A stretch of 64,000 nucleotides of DNA from Vespula vulgaris (GCF_905475345.1 NC_066599.1:4498501-4562500), one strand, 5' to 3'; positions 33,726 to 48,200 are shown, counted from the stretch's first letter. Program-made: numbers and translations. The notes: a model not told the origin generated them from the letters alone.

Positions 33726-36167
33726 TTTTTACTAAATTATATTTTATATATAATCAATTCAAAGTATTGTGTATGATCAAAGAAAGATAAATATTTGAAC
33801 TATTTTGAACTATATATAGGAGAGTTTTATACATATCCACGCGCGTATACTATTAGAACGATACTATTATCAGGTGAGTATTTTCAAAAGTAGTTCATCT
33901 ATTTTGTCGTTAGAGGATATTCAAGATTGAAATCGATTTGTGAGGATATATCGATATAAATCGTATATTTAGAAACGAGATATGATTCAAATGGCGAAGG
34001 ATAAATAAAAAGTTTGTTATGCGTTTAAAAAGTTGATACAGAACTTCGATCTTTTTAAACTAATTTACTTGATAGAATATCATATATGTACATATATATT
34101 AAAAGTTATGATTAATAGAATGTTGAATTTGTACAGCACTTAAAAAATGGTTGGAGGAACTGTCATAATCGCTGTAACAAAATCGCAGATAGCGTGCATT
34201 ATATTTATAAATCAAATATATTATCATTTTTTTTTCATTCTCAAAGCTTGTAAATAGAAACTATACCAGAAATATGACAGAAAGTAACACGCACATTAAT
34301 ATTTGTTTCCAGATAGTAGTTTCCCTCTCTTAAGTTTACATACATTGAGTAATCTTTGCGCATATTAAAAATTTGTTTTACTAAAAATTAAATATTATTT
34401 TCAAATTAAGGCATTTCATTTCTAACTTAAATTACAAACTTTTTCGTAGTTGAAGAAATGATTTTTTACAATTTTTGTTAATTTTTTGTATCTTACAACT
34501 TGTGTTCTATATACCTTATATTTAATATTAAATGACAGGCTCATGAGATCAAGTTGTCAAATTTGAAAATGCTTAGAACTAAATAAAATTAAAAAAAAAG
34601 AAAAAAAAAGATAATGGAGAACCGCTTGGAGTTTAATCGACAAAATAGACTAAATTTCATAGTATACATAATAATTATCTAACTTACGACACTCCAAACT
34701 GAAAGTACATTGGTAGTAAAAATTATAATTATTTAATTTTGAAACAATCAATTTAAATTGATACTTACGCCTAAAAGAAAATAAATGTAAATGTATATTA
34801 GTCAAATTATATATATATATATATATATTAATTATATATATATCTTAATTATATATATATTAATTATATATATATTAATTATATATATATATATATATCA
34901 AACAACACATATGCGCGCGCGCGCGTCAAGTAGCCAAGATCACGCATGCATACATACATACATACATACATACATACATACATACATAATATACGCGCGC
35001 GTGCGCACCCGTGTGTGTGTTTGTACATATATATATATATAACTCGATTTGTCTTATTCTTGATATGCTCAAATATTTTGGTAAAATTAATATTACAATT
35101 TTACATAGCTAAAGCAAGTAACAGTTATATAAATTTAGATGTACGACGTTTATCTAAGTAAAGATAACAAATTGTTCAGTCAAAGTATAATTAGTCAATA
35201 ATATTGACAATAACAAATAATGACTATTATGAGATGTAAATGACAAAGCCCTATTTATACTAATTTTTGATATCGATGAGAAGTCATATAACAACATAAT
35301 TCGTCGAATAATAATATATCGTAGTTTCTGTAGAAAAATATTTTCATTCTTACTTGATTTTTAACAAGCAAGAGTTATTAGTTTTTCTATTACTATGAAT
35401 GAAAGCATGCATCTTTTTGGATATCAATACAGAGATGAAGATGATACTTTCTTAAAATTATTATAAAATGCTAACGGCACAACTACAATATTTTGTGATA
35501 TAGAAAATATCTTAAAAATCATGATCGTGTAATTACACAATCGTTTAATGAACTATGAACATTCAAAATTAATGACAGTAGTTCTATTTTTAAAAATTTC
35601 ATATATGATGAATGTACGAACTGTATTTTGCGTAACATGCAAAATTGAAAAGTTTGTTAAAGTTGAACAAAAGTAAAAAAGTAAAAAAAAACAAAAAATG
35701 ATTCCATACATCAGATTGAAAAATTTTTGTTTTTATTCCTGATGATATTATCTGACATAAGATAATTTATTTCTTACTACATAGCCAAAAACAGATATTG
35801 CATTTCAATCTTCTCTGTATTGGTATAGCAGTAACTACTATTGCACCTTTTTTAATAGCTTTAATTTGATAGTGACAAATGACACTTATCTCTCTTAAAA
35901 GCAATATATGACATATGTGTTACGTTATTGATGCATATATCTGACGTTCATTCTTTTTTTCTTTGTTCATAGATTTTTCAAATTTGATTAACAGAAGTCA
36001 CAATATCAGATCAAAAAAAAAGATAATAAATCTGTTAATCATAATATCTCCGATCTTTTAACTTAATCTATAAAAATAAAATTTTACAAAAGAACTTCTC
36101 TTCGAATTTTCACTTTGTATACTCTCACTTAAATTGTAAAGATTATTTCGAACTAAACGAAGTTTAA
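33726..36167. other. Intergenic region RbfA / Rb
   Basis: 2.4 kb of AT-rich sequence with simple repeats at 34809-34988. The RbfA promoter should lie just right of 33725 and the Rb 3' UTR left of 36168. No open frame beyond repeat translations was seen. Confidence 0.55.
34809..34988. repeat. Mixed TA minisatellite, GCGC run and (CATA)n
   Basis: TA tracts broken at nearly regular intervals by TTAATT form a minisatellite at 34809-34898. They are followed by (GC)6 at about 34914-34925 and ten or so CATA units at 34946-34988. Confidence 0.85.
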
Positions 36168-39100
36168 TTATTGGTTTTTTGTACGGCGCTCGTCCATAAT
36201 GTTTTCTAGTTTTCTGACAACGGTCGTTGACTTTTTTATCGGAGAGGGTCCCTCTACCATTTCTACATCTGTAGTATCGTCTGACAAAAGTCGTTTCCCG
36301 ACGCTTTTTTTTGCACTTACAGAAATCATCATTTTATTAATAGCTTCTAAGTCCTAAAAGAAAAAAAAGAAAAAAAGAAAGAAAGAAAAAAAAATGCAAA
36401 ATATTATAAGTTTTTCATACTGTAGGTTATACTTATGATAGTATATTAGAAACATACCTTAGCTGGACTGCGACTAAAACAATAGCTTAATTGTGGCGCA
36501 GGAGATGCACTGATTGCTTTTGGATCAAGCGTACGTGTCAAAATACTGTCTGTAACACGTCTCACTGGAGAATTAGCACGAACTTTACTCTTAGGTAATG
36601 GGCTTAGAGTAAGAGTTTGAGTACTTCCACGTGCCAATCCTAATTTATTTGCAACTTCCTTAACTTGTGGCACATATACTGTATTATAGAATTTAATTAG
36701 ATCTCCACGTCTTTCTGTTCCAAAATCTTGCGATGTTCCTGCCATATTTGTCGGTGTTGGTGGTGCCACATTAGCTTCCTCATCGGCTGGAACTTCATTA
36801 CTTCCTGATGCTTCAACATTTGATTTTATTTCTTGCGGTCCCTTGCAAATAAGTACTGACCTATATATGTGAGACTCTGCTTGTGGTTGTAAACGATAAC
36901 ATCGCATGATTTCGGTAAAAGAATTTTTCTCCATCTTAACTAATTTACATATCACATAAACTGCACACATAAGAATTTGATCGAGGTGTCGATCTCTCAT
37001 TAACTCTGTGCGCTCCTTTATTGAATATTCAAAGATTGTCCATATTTTTTTCTGTAAATCTACATCTGTAATATCTAAGGAATTACAGAGATCCTGCATA
37101 CGTACACATGCGAGATTATAGAATTTTCTAAAAAATAAGGCAACGGAGCCGGTTTTTTTTGGTTTTCCAACTTCTTTAGTAACTGATGTGATTTGTGATA
37201 AATTAGTTGTTGTCTGTGAAGTAGATGTCCTTGGCACTGGAAGTTGATCAGGTAATGCTAGAAGTATTCGAGAATTACCATCAAATACGACTTTAGACGA
37301 TACACGTAAAACACTCTGCCCACTAGTTCTCGTATCAGGAAATAAACGTTTTTTAGCTACGCCTGATGTCGTTATTGGCGATTGAAATCTGGAATATTTA
37401 GAAATATTTAAAATACAAGTGCTTCGTAATTCAAATGGACAATAAAAACAAAGATATAAATAAAAACCTTTCGGATGCAGAAGAAATTGGACTTTGTTGT
37501 ATATCATGGTGAGGTCCACGATCTAAAGCAATTCTCTTTACTGGTTGTCCTGCAGTATTTGGATCAACTGTTTCTAATGTACCAGGTAGAGAAACATCTT
37601 CACAACTAGGTACTTCACCAATGGTAGATTCAATGGCCTGCCATAATGGACTATTTTTTTGCCAAGCTAGGGCTTCTAATATTCTTTCTTCTATTTGACT
37701 TAGATGTTTTACAACATCACGTGGTAATTGTTCTTCTGCTCGTACTATGATTTCTATAACTTTATAGAAATAATAAGCTTCTAAATCCAAGGCCTTTAAT
37801 ATCCATGGAAACACTTTATCGTTACTTTTATACGAGTAAATAACTATTTCTAAGCAGCAAGCGAATAAACATCGTATAAATCTTTCGTTCATAAGTAAAT
37901 TCTGAAATAAATATGTAAAATATTTTTTATACATACGATCATGGTTTATATTTCTCTAGAAATATATTTGAGACTTACTGTAATATCATAATTAGGCTTT
38001 TTACGTTTTTCATCATTAAGAATCATTTCTAAAAATTTATAGAAGAGAGTTTGTCCTAAATAAAGACGTTTTCTTCCAAAATCTAGAGTCGAACTTTCAC
38101 TAGTATCTGAACTTTTGGTGTAATTAGCACAAAATAATTCACCTATCTCTTTTACTTTCGTTGTTACAAATGTTCTGACATCTTGGGTGCAATTATTAAA
38201 TATTTGTAATAAACTCGTGCTTGGTGAAGACTGACCAGCTAACATGGCCTGAAGTCGGATTACACTTTGAGTAGCAGTAAAGACTGGTGTTACATTTGAT
38301 ACATCCTTTGGTTTGAGGTATTTGCGACCTGTTAATGGAGTTGGAGGAGCTAGATGTTGTATTTGCTGTAAAAATAAAAATATAATTATTCGATTATAGT
38401 ATATAATATTTGAGTGTAATTTTAATGAAATTATCATGAATTTACCCCTGCATAATGATCTCGTTTTGACTGAAACTGATCATGAACATCGCTACTACTA
38501 CTACTCTGTGCAGGTGAGCCAATATTGTCACCAGCATCTTGACCTGTAAACAGATTCATTTATTTATATATTTCTGTATTTTAACATACTTACAATATAT
38601 ATATATATAATGAGACGTTTAAATTAGTTTGCTTGACCATTTTATAATTTGTTATTAGAGGGAAAAATAAAGCAGTTATAATAAAAAGTGTCTAATTTAA
38701 AAAGATAAGTCTATAACTATGCAATTAACTACCCAATGTCTATGTGTGTATGCGCGCGTGTGCGCACGTCTATCCGTTTCTATATCAAGTATATAATTTT
38801 GCAACAATAATAAAAAATGTAGGATTGGTAACATACCATAAAAATTTATTCCCAATTAAATGTCAGAGATAATAAAAAGAAGTTATAAACCTACCTTTCA
38901 CAGGCATAGGTTTTGCAAATTTAGTACGACAAACAATATCTCCTCCAACTATTTCCAAGCTTGATATTCCGCCTAGCCTCACTCGCCTCCACTCTGCTGC
39001 AAACCACAGCCAAGGCAAAGCAGACACAAATTGGTTAACAGCAAGAAATGAAAATTATTGAAAGATAAGATAAAAACAGAGAGCTAATGACAATCTCTTT

Positions 39101-40761
39101 AGATTGAATGTAATAGTAAAAAACAAAGAAATGTGTAGATTTTAAATGATGTTCAATGAAACAAAAAAAGATGAATTAGCTAGTATATACGTGTATGTAT
39201 GTTGTTTAACAAAATAACGTCTACTATAAGTTTAAATGAAAGTGAAACAAGTTGACATGCTTTAAATACTACAGTATGAGTTGCAAAAGCAATGTAATTT
39301 AAAAAAAAGAACTAATAACAACAAAAGAGAACAGAAAGTACATGCAAAAGCTAAATTATGTATGCCATAAATATGTGTTAAAATGAAATATTTAATAAGC
39401 GTCCAATAAATTAAAAAAAATTTTACCTAGAAATATTCTTTCATCAAAGTCTCCAATACTCAATACATGTTGCTCATATGCTTTATTGACAGCTTTGCTA
39501 TTGCCATCAAAATTCAAAGCTTCTAAAATACCAGAAAAATTTGATGGATCTCCACGAAGAATTCTTTCATTAAATAATTTATTAACATGATTCTTCAAGT
39601 GATATTCTTTGATACATTTAGCTTCAACAGAAACAGCTTCATGACGCTCACATAGCAAGTTAATAATACAATTTGGATTTTGTGGTGGTATATAATTTTC
39701 ATCATTAAAATTTGATGGTAAACCTGTAACAAGGTACATATATTAAGATATTTGTTGAACTTACTTCTAAATACAAAAAATAAGAGTTTATCTTACCAGG
39801 AAAATTAGGATTCAGAAGATCTTTTCTATTTGCTATCAAAGCATTGGCATATATAAGGTCACAACAAGCCAAAAGTAAGTGATAAGAATTAACTAAATCA
39901 TCGGAAATATCAGGGAAAGCTCCTTTTATACAAATAAATAAGGTCCAACAAAATTCAAAAACTCTAGATGGCGTACAAGGATAAGTTTTATTTCTTCTTG
40001 ATCTAGATGGTCTTAAAATGTCATCAGATGGATCTTTAAATATGTCCGTAAAAATTGGCTGATACTTTTTAAAAATCACCATAGAAACTGAAAAGTTTCC
40101 TTCTAGTTTTTCAATCTTTTCTCGGAAATCTTGAGGCATATTAGCCATATCTGCCCAAGACTTGCTTTTTGTAAAAAACTGTATTAATGGTAGATTGCAT
40201 AATTGTAGAAGACGAGTTAAAGATACACAATTTCCTTCTACACTACTACCTGTTCTTCCAACCATTGGTGTAGAAGATTTTCTGCATGCTACATATAAAG
40301 CGCATCCTATCCAATGAAGCTGATCACCCTAAAATTATTAAAATACATATAGTACCATTTATTTCAAATCTATTTATATGACATAGATAGCTTAAATAAC
40401 ATTGATTTTGTTATGTTAATTTCTGATATTTGTGTAAAAATATCTAATAGAAATAAAATAACATATATGATGAGAAACAATATTATCATCAGCTTTGAAA
40501 CAATTTGAAATTTAAGTAAAAGAAATTTATTTGATCTTATGTTAGAAACATAGAAGAAATATATTTTATTTACTTTTTATTAACAATAAATCTCTTCTCT
40601 AATTAGATTAATGTTAAAATCACCTCTAACGTATAATTTTGTCGAATAGTTTCGTAAGATCTCCAAGCTTCCGAAGCAGCAGTTGCATCCATATTTAATT
40701 TCTGACATAAATCTTGATGTCTACTATAAGTTGAATCCTCCATATCTTCCGACTCTCCCAT
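36168..40761 (-). CDS. Rbf: Retinoblastoma-family pocket protein
   Basis: Nine exons on the minus strand: 40761-40624, 40328-39797, 39723-39427, 38996-38895, 38543-38446, 38365-37979, 37901-37468, 37388-36458 and 36353-36168. All junctions keep phase and yield 1034 residues from MGESEDMEDSTY. The N-terminal cyclin-like domain spans about 25-330 (DERIFLG is a family signature). Pocket A starts near PPTPLTGRKYL (about 396) and contains FTATQSVIRLQAML, LGQTLFYKFLE and ALDLEAYYFYKVIE. The spacer is Ser/Thr/Pro-rich. Pocket B begins around SVALFFRKFYNLACVRMQDLC and includes MCAVYVICK and IKFYNTVYVPQV. Several SP/TP sites (LSPLPKSK, NSPVRR, FSRSPAK) are candidate CDK sites. Pocket proteins bind E2F-DP and repress S-phase genes. 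Exon 4 has a tandem NAGNAG acceptor that adds or removes one Ala. It stands head-to-head with MCM4. Confidence 0.95.
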
Positions 40762-41659
40762 TTTGCACGGAGAATATTATGAACAATTACTTTAAAATAA
40801 TATGGACAAATTAAACACAAGTATCGGTTATCTGCGCCATACGAGAATGGCCCTACTAAAGCTGTTCCTTGGCGGGAAACTACACGAGCGCCGCCATATT
40901 TGCCATGTTGGCGGGAAACGTAGAGTGGCAATTAGGAGAAAAAAACTCTCAAGGATGGTCTATAGATTTACATAGCTTATACTAAATAATCTCAAGATAC
41001 AAAAAATAACTAGAATCTAATATTAATCCATTTCCTCTTTCTTTTTTCTTTCGTTATATTGATTACTGATTGAGTGAGAAGGAAAGATTTTCCTTAAATT
41101 CATAAACAAAACATATTTATTTCTTCGTGCATGTGTCTGTGAGTTATAAGATTGAAACAACGAATTAGGAGATTAATATATTTATATGTGTAATATTATT
41201 AACGCATGCGCTTCGTATGTACATTTTCTATCTTGAGAACTGATATATTTCGATATATAAATTATAAGAATAATATTTATGTAAAATTGAGTTTATTAGA
41301 GTTATCTTTAGTATTTTACGAATTTTTAATTAATATCATTTTAATTAATTACGAATGCTAAGAGAACTAATCGAAATATTCGATAGATCTCTATGATATA
41401 ACGCGGTAAAACTTTAAAATAATTTTATTTTATCAATTTTGTTCGACCAATCAATGTGCTTGTTTTATAAAATAGGTTATTTTTCAATACTGTTTTCTGG
41501 TTCTAACGGACGCAATTTTTACCGGGAAAAGATTAAGTTATGTACGGAGATTGAAAGTAGTATTTATAACCTATTCCAAGTATTTATATTTTGATATTAT
41601 TCATAAAGATTTCTTCTTTGTTTAACAGCTACTTATAATTCGAATATAGTAATTACATA
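40762..41659. promoter_or_regulatory. Bidirectional promoter region Rb / MCM4
   Basis: 898 bases separate the two divergent start codons. The Rb-proximal part (40840-40920) is GC-rich and carries two identical E2F-type motifs. The MCM4-proximal part is AT-rich, with only a weaker TACCGGGAAAA at about 41520-41530. A possible MCM4 5' UTR lies just before 41660. Confidence 0.6.
40869..40918 (-). promoter_or_regulatory. Twin E2F sites upstream of Rb
   Basis: TTGGCGGGAAA occurs at 40869-40879 and again at 40908-40918, 39 bases apart and in the same orientation. On the minus strand each reads TTTCCCGCCAA and contains TTTCCCGC, a perfect E2F consensus. Between them are GCCGCCATATT and GCCATGTT, which resemble YY1/Pho sites. 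They lie 108-158 bases upstream of the Rb start codon. Confidence 0.7.
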
Positions 41660-44600
41660 ATGTCAAGCCCTTTAGGCCCACCTCGTTCCAACCGATCAGC
41701 AAGCAATGATAGCGGTTCTAATAAAGGTTTTGTAACGAATACAATAAAAATTTATATTATTTTACAAAATGTACTTTTTTAATTACGTATTTATTGTTTC
41801 TTAAATTCTTAAATACTAACTTAATAAGAAATGAATGAATTTTATTAGATTTTCTATGCATTATTATTTCACTGCACAGCTTTTCTTTTGAAAAAAAATA
41901 CATAATGAAAATTCTATTATATAGGAACTCCACAAAAAAGACCTAGCAACAATACAGTAGAAACTCCGTTACGATGGGGAAGTCGTCGTATTCAAGAGAC
42001 GATCGCTGGGTCATCAGAAGGTGGTTCTCAAATTCCCGTATCTTCTCCAAATGCACCACAACAAACAAGTCCACTTGCTCCAGGAATGAGTGAAATAGAT
42101 TTATCATCTCCATTGAATTATGGTACACCTAGTTCCTTAGGATCTATTCGTACTCCAAGAAGTGGTGTAAGAGGAACACCTATTCGGCAAAGAACAGATA
42201 TCAGAACGGATAAACATATGCGTCAAGTTAATTTGTCTGAACCGGTAAATTATAAATATTTACTTGCAATTATTATACAAACAATAACAGTAAAAACAAT
42301 AATAAAATATTTGTGTTTCTTATTTAGATATCTGAGGAACCAATTATACCAGGTACTTCAGAAAGTGAAAATGCAGGTCCGCAATTAGTAATATGGGGTA
42401 CAAATGTGGTAGTAAATCGTTGTAAAGAACAGTTCAAACGATTCGTGCTTCGCTTTATCGATCCAGAAGCTGAAAATGACGAGTTACCAGAAAACATGAT
42501 TTTAACAGAACCATTATATTTACAAAAGCTCGAAGAAATTCATACGTTAGAAGAACCATATCTGAATATAAATTGTGCGCATTTAGAGATTTTTGATGAG
42601 CAATTATATCGGCAATTAATATGCTATCCACAAGAAGTCATACCTACTATGGATATGGCAGCAAATGAAATGTTTTTCGAGAGATATCCAGCAGCAGTGT
42701 TAGAACACCAAATACAAGTACGGCCATTTAATGTTAGTAGAACTAAAAGTATGCGCTTGCTTAATCCAGAAGATATAGATCAGTTAATTACTGTTTCTGG
42801 TATGGTAATTAGAACATCTAATATCATGCCAGAAATGAGAGAAGCATTCTTTGAATGTATTATATGTGGATTCTCAACTTTGATAGAAATGGACCGAGGT
42901 CGTATAGTTGAGCCTACAGCTTGTACAAAATGTAACAATAATTATTGTTTTACATTGATTCACAATCGAAGCCACTTTTCTGATAAACAAATGATTAAAT
43001 TACAAGAATCACCTGATGATATGCCTGCTGGACACACTCCCCATACTGTTATCATTTTTGCACATAATGATTTAGTTGATGCTGTTTCTCCTGGCGATAG
43101 AGTATATGTTACAGGAATATATCGTGCTCAACCATTACGCGTTAACCCAAGACAATCCAATGTGCGTGCTATTTATAAGACACACATTGATGTTGTTCAT
43201 TTTAGGAAACATGATTCAAAAAGATTGTACGATCAGCAAGAAGGTAAAGATCATGCATTTCCACCTGAGAGAGTAGAACTTTTAGAATTATTATCACAAA
43301 AGGAAGATGTTTATGAGAGATTAGCCAGGCATATAGCACCAAGTATTTATGAAAATGAAGATGTGAAAAAGGGTATATTGCTTCAACTTTTTGGCGGTAC
43401 AAAAAAAGGTGAAGGTATCGTCAGAAAGAAACATTTTCGTTCGGAAATAAATATATTACTTTGTGGTGATCCTGGTACCAGTAAATCACAGTTATTACAA
43501 TTTGTTTTCAATTTGGTGCCACGTTCACAATACAGTAATGGAAAAGGTTCTAGTGCTGTTGGTTTAACAGCTTATGTAACTAAAGATCCAGAAACTAGAC
43601 AGTTAGTATTACAAACTGGTGCTTTGGTATTAGCAGACAATGGTATATGTTGCATAGACGAATTTGATAAAATGAACGATAGTACGCGTTCTATATTGCA
43701 CGAAGTTATGGAACAGCAGACCTTGAGTATTGCTAAAGCAGGCATTATTTGTCAATTAAATGCAAGAACAAGTATTTTAGCTGCTGCAAATCCATGTGGA
43801 TCACAATGGAATAAACATAAAACGGTGAGTATATTTATATATTTATACAATATTTATTATATAGAACAATAATTAATCGATTTTTTACTTTCAGGTCATC
43901 GAGAACGTGATGTTACCTCATACGTTAATGTCTCGTTTCGATTTGATCTTCCTTATGTTAGATCCTCAAAGTGAAGTGTTTGATAGAAAACTAGCACGCC
44001 ATTTGGTATCTCTTTATTATAAAACAGAATTAGAGGATGAAGATGAAATCATAGATATGAGTATACTTCGTGATTATATAGCATTTGCTAAGGAACACAT
44101 TCATCCAACTCTCAACGAAGAGAGCCAACAGAGATTGATTCAAGCTTATGTCGATATGAGGAGAGTAGGTAGTGGTCGTGGACAAATTACTGCGTATCCG
44201 AGACAATTAGAATCTTTAATACGATTATCTGAAGCTCATGCGAAAATGCGATTTAGTAATGTTGTAGAAATAGGAGATGTAGAAGAAGCCTGGAGGTTAG
44301 ATTAAAGATTAATAAATTTACTATGTTGGCAATTTTATACGAATGATTATTAAATAAACTTTTATATTTAAAATAGGTTACATCGGGAAGCTTTAAAACA
44401 ATCAGCTATTGATCCTTTAAGCGGTAAAATTGATATCGGTATCTTAACTACTGGAATTTCTTCAGCAGCTAGAAAACGAAAATTCGAATTAATTGAGACA
44501 CTGAAAAAATTAATTCAATCGAAAAGTAAAACATCTATGCTTAATTATCAGAAAATTTTTGCTGAACTGAGAGGTGCATCAGACGTGGTAAGTATATTTT

Positions 44601-44766
44601 ATAAATAACTTTTTATCATATTTACACACATATTATATTTTCAATATATGTTTTATTTATCAATTTTTAGTTGGTGACACGTGAAATGTTTGAAGACGCT
44701 TTGAAAGATTTACAAGATGACGGGGTTTTAATTGTTGTTGGCAAAAATGCAATTCGTATATGTTAA
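41660..44766 (+). CDS. MCM4: DNA replication licensing factor MCM4
   Basis: Six exons, 41660-41726, 41925-42244, 42328-43824, 43895-44295, 44377-44587 and 44671-44766, join in phase to give 863 residues. The first 150 are a Ser/Thr/Pro-rich disordered tail with many SP/TP sites, as in all MCM4 proteins, where DDK and CDK act. The zinc-binding Cys pairs are at 306/309 and 328/331. The AAA+ core has Walker A GDPGTSKSQ from residue 509, Walker B CCIDEFDKMND (Asp573) and the arginine finger SRFD (Arg642). A winged-helix domain closes the C-terminus (MFEDALKDLQDDGVLIVVGKN). MCM4 is one of the six MCM2-7 subunits loaded on origins in G1 and forms the CMG helicase with Cdc45 and GINS. Nothing essential is missing. 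Confidence 0.96.
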
Positions 44767-45210
44767 CATTTTTTTAAGGTTCGCCTATGACATGATATTT
44801 TTCTAATAAACTTTTTTTTAAATTTTTTTCGCCTTTTTTTGTAATATATAGTTAAACTTCTTTCCGTTTATTTTAGACCTTAGACTTTAGATTTTAGATT
44901 ATAAATACAAAATAAACATTGTAAGTAAGAACAGAAAGAGGCAAAACATTTTAAATTAAGGCCTTACGTTTTCAATTCAGATATGCAATTTTGAAAAGTT
45001 TTTGGATACCGTACGGATTTACGTTTGTATAATACCTGAGAACATTATGGCAAAATCATCGTTCTAGGTAGTTCATTCCGTGAAACTAAACGAATATCAA
45101 TACTTATTAATACAATATAAAAGAACGTTTATTAAACTTAATGGTTATAATAAATCTAATCGATTTATTTTTTAATTGTAATTCGAAAGTTCGCAAAAAT
45201 TTGTACGAAC

Positions 45211-45270
45211 TTCAATTACTATTAAATTTTACAAATTTACTTCAAGTACTATTAGATTTTACAAAATTAT
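45211..45270. repeat. Tandem 30-base duplication
   Basis: Two adjacent 30-base units start TTCAATTACT and TTCAAGTACT and differ at four positions. It lies in the 3' flank of MCM4. Confidence 0.75.
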
Positions 45271-48200
45271 TTAAATGAAAACATTTATAGTTTTTTACTT
45301 ATCACGCAAATGCTACCTTCACGGATTTGTGAAAGTTTAAGGGAAATATTTGTCGGTTAGAGAAATTTTAATCCTCCCAAAAGGTTTAAGAAAGATTGTA
45401 AATCAACTTGTCAGGTCAAATTTTTCTTGAAACTAGCCATTGTCCGTTTCAAGGACATCCCTTAAATTTCTCCGTGGAATTTTCACTCGTAAAATACACG
45501 TCTTTGTCCTTTTAAATTTCTCTGCCGTTTAAAATAGCTTTCAATGAAATTTAGAAACTACGTTTTTGTTATTTTATAAATGAAGACCGTTACGAATATG
45601 ATATATTCATTTAAATGGATGTATTATTAACAAGTCATTGGTTGCCATAAGTCAATACGTTAGGAAAGATATGGTTTCGAGATAACATCTATGCATATAT
45701 TCAACGAAGTAGAAAAAAACTTTGTACACCGAGGGTATGCCAGGTGTACAACAATGTTCAGAAAATCTTGGAACAGAGGAAAACATAGGTAAAGCACCCC
45801 GCAGTGCAGGCAATTTCCGGCAAAAGATCATTGTTCGTATATTTGAAGACCGTACAGCAGTAAAATGTACGTGAGAAATCTTTCCTATCTTTTTAAAAAT
45901 GCTCGTAGAAATATTAACGAATTAGAAATTTCAAGCGTGTCGAAATTTTACTTACTATACATATTATCATTATTATTACTGTTTGCAGATTAACAGAAAA
46001 AATATTCTCGATAGATAAAAATATTATCAAATATTTCGTAGTTTCATGTAAAAATCTTGTATTCGTGTTTCTTACAAAATTCAACGTGTGCAAAATTGAG
46101 AAAGAAAGAAAGAAAAAAGACGTTGTAGAATTTACAAAGGCTTACTGAAAATCCCTTTCCCTTTTTCAGCACTCGTGCTGTGTCAATAGGATCAATGAGG
46201 TACATCGATAATACGGTGGAACGGCCTAGCAACAGGGATTTTTCCAATTTTTACAAATCCGTTTCGTATATCAGTTAGAAAACTAATGAAACGTAATTCC
46301 TGTTTCCATATATAAAATAGAAAGAGAAAATTTTAATATTTAAGTATCTACGAAAAAGTGAATTCTATATTGGTAAATTTAAATAGTTAACGAAAATTTT
46401 TAATCTAGTTGACGATTGAAACATTTTCTTATTGATACTGTTTCAGAAATTTTTCTTTTGTAGATCTTTTGCAACGCAGACTGACAATGAGTTAAATGTG
46501 TTAAGGAATTCCAACCCCGGTCTTGTGAGATATGGAATCTGCTGGAAAAGTGGGATCATCTTATCGTTTTATTATCCGACCGATCTACTGCTCGTTTCAA
46601 TTTACTCTTGTCTTTTTCTTTGGAAGTGTTTCAACGTTACGATGTATTTATGTATGTATACCAAATCTATCATTTTCTCACATATACATATTCTTAATTC
46701 TTTCACATATACATATACATATTCTTTCACTCATGTGCTTATAGATTTTCTTTAAGACTGTTCTCTTCAAGAACTTTCCTATTTAGAATTTCGTTAAACA
46801 AATTATTTTTCGTAAATCACCCGAAGTAAGAATTTAGCAAGATCATATTTTGAAAAAAAATAAAAAATAACTTTTTTGCAAAAAACAAACAATTAAATTT
46901 ACATACATTCTTGACTCTTTTTATGGCTCGAACGCAGCAGTGGTGTCGTTCAAACGAAACGACCTGTAGAGAGATCTATATATATACACGCAGCGCCCAC
47001 GTTTCATGCGCGGGCGTCGCGACGGAGGCGTCGTACTACGTAGTTTTGCACTTGCGGTGACCTTGGGAGCACCCACGTATCAGGGAGAGAAAGAGGGGGT
47101 AAGGATATTCGTTCATCGACGTTCCCATTCCCTTTTGCCCCTCCCTTACCCTATCATTGAGATACGCGGCGACGTACAACGCTCGTACCTAACACACACA
47201 CACACATCTCTCTTTTTACTTTACACGATATTACTGATATAGTATATAAATATCAGTATACTCTAATTAGTGTTTTGATGATATTAAGTAGATGAACCTT
47301 TTATAATGATTTAATAACAACTGATTGTCATCAGTCATGACATTACCCTTTATTCGTAATTAATGGTACGTAAAAAGCGTAATTATCGTACCATATGTAA
47401 ATGCTTGTTCTATTGTGAAGGTATAAAAACAAAATTTTCTTATTTGATAATTTGTTTTGTCAACTTCTATTTATATACACACACACACACACACACACAC
47501 AATATTTTTGTTTGTTGTTTATAACCGATATAAACAAAGAGAAAATATATCGTGTTAGATAAAACAGTACTATGTTATCTTGTTTAAGCAAAGTTACTAG
47601 AACGTTATCTTATCTTTAACAGATACTTTCTTCAGTTATTTTTTACAACAAGATGTATTGGAAGTAAAAAATTTCCTCGTTTCTCTTTAGAAGAATTCTT
47701 TTTCCAAAGATGTTAAAACTTAGGAGTAATTGTATAGAAATATTTGTCAGAAAAGAATCGCAGGATTTAATAGAAAAACGAACATTCTCTTTTGGAAAAA
47801 AATTTTATCTCTCTGCCGAGAGAACATGAGGGTAAAAAAGAAAGAAAAACAGCAAGGGAGAGAAATGAGTGTATGTCTGATTACGTTTATTGATGCAGCC
47901 TCGTGAGAGCTCTACGATTCTGTGCATGGAGATGAGAATACACACACATACATATACACACAGGGTTATTTTGCTAGTGTACGGAAGCTCACCACCTGTA
48001 TGCGATGTCGCGTGTGCGCGCGTGCTTACCCACGCGCGCGCCTGGTGGTTGGTAGCGAGTAATAAGGGATGGAGAGGAATATGGAGAAGGGCTAACGCGA
48101 TAGATAGAAAGCAGGGAAAGAATGTGTTTCACGCGGCTCGATCGTTAAAGCGGCACATAGTACCACCCCACACGTGGCCGTGACACACGTACAAGTCCAT

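Noticed and set aside
40695..40931. 78-codon open frame over Rb exon 1
   Set aside because: It reads Rb exon 1 in the wrong frame and through the E2F promoter sites.
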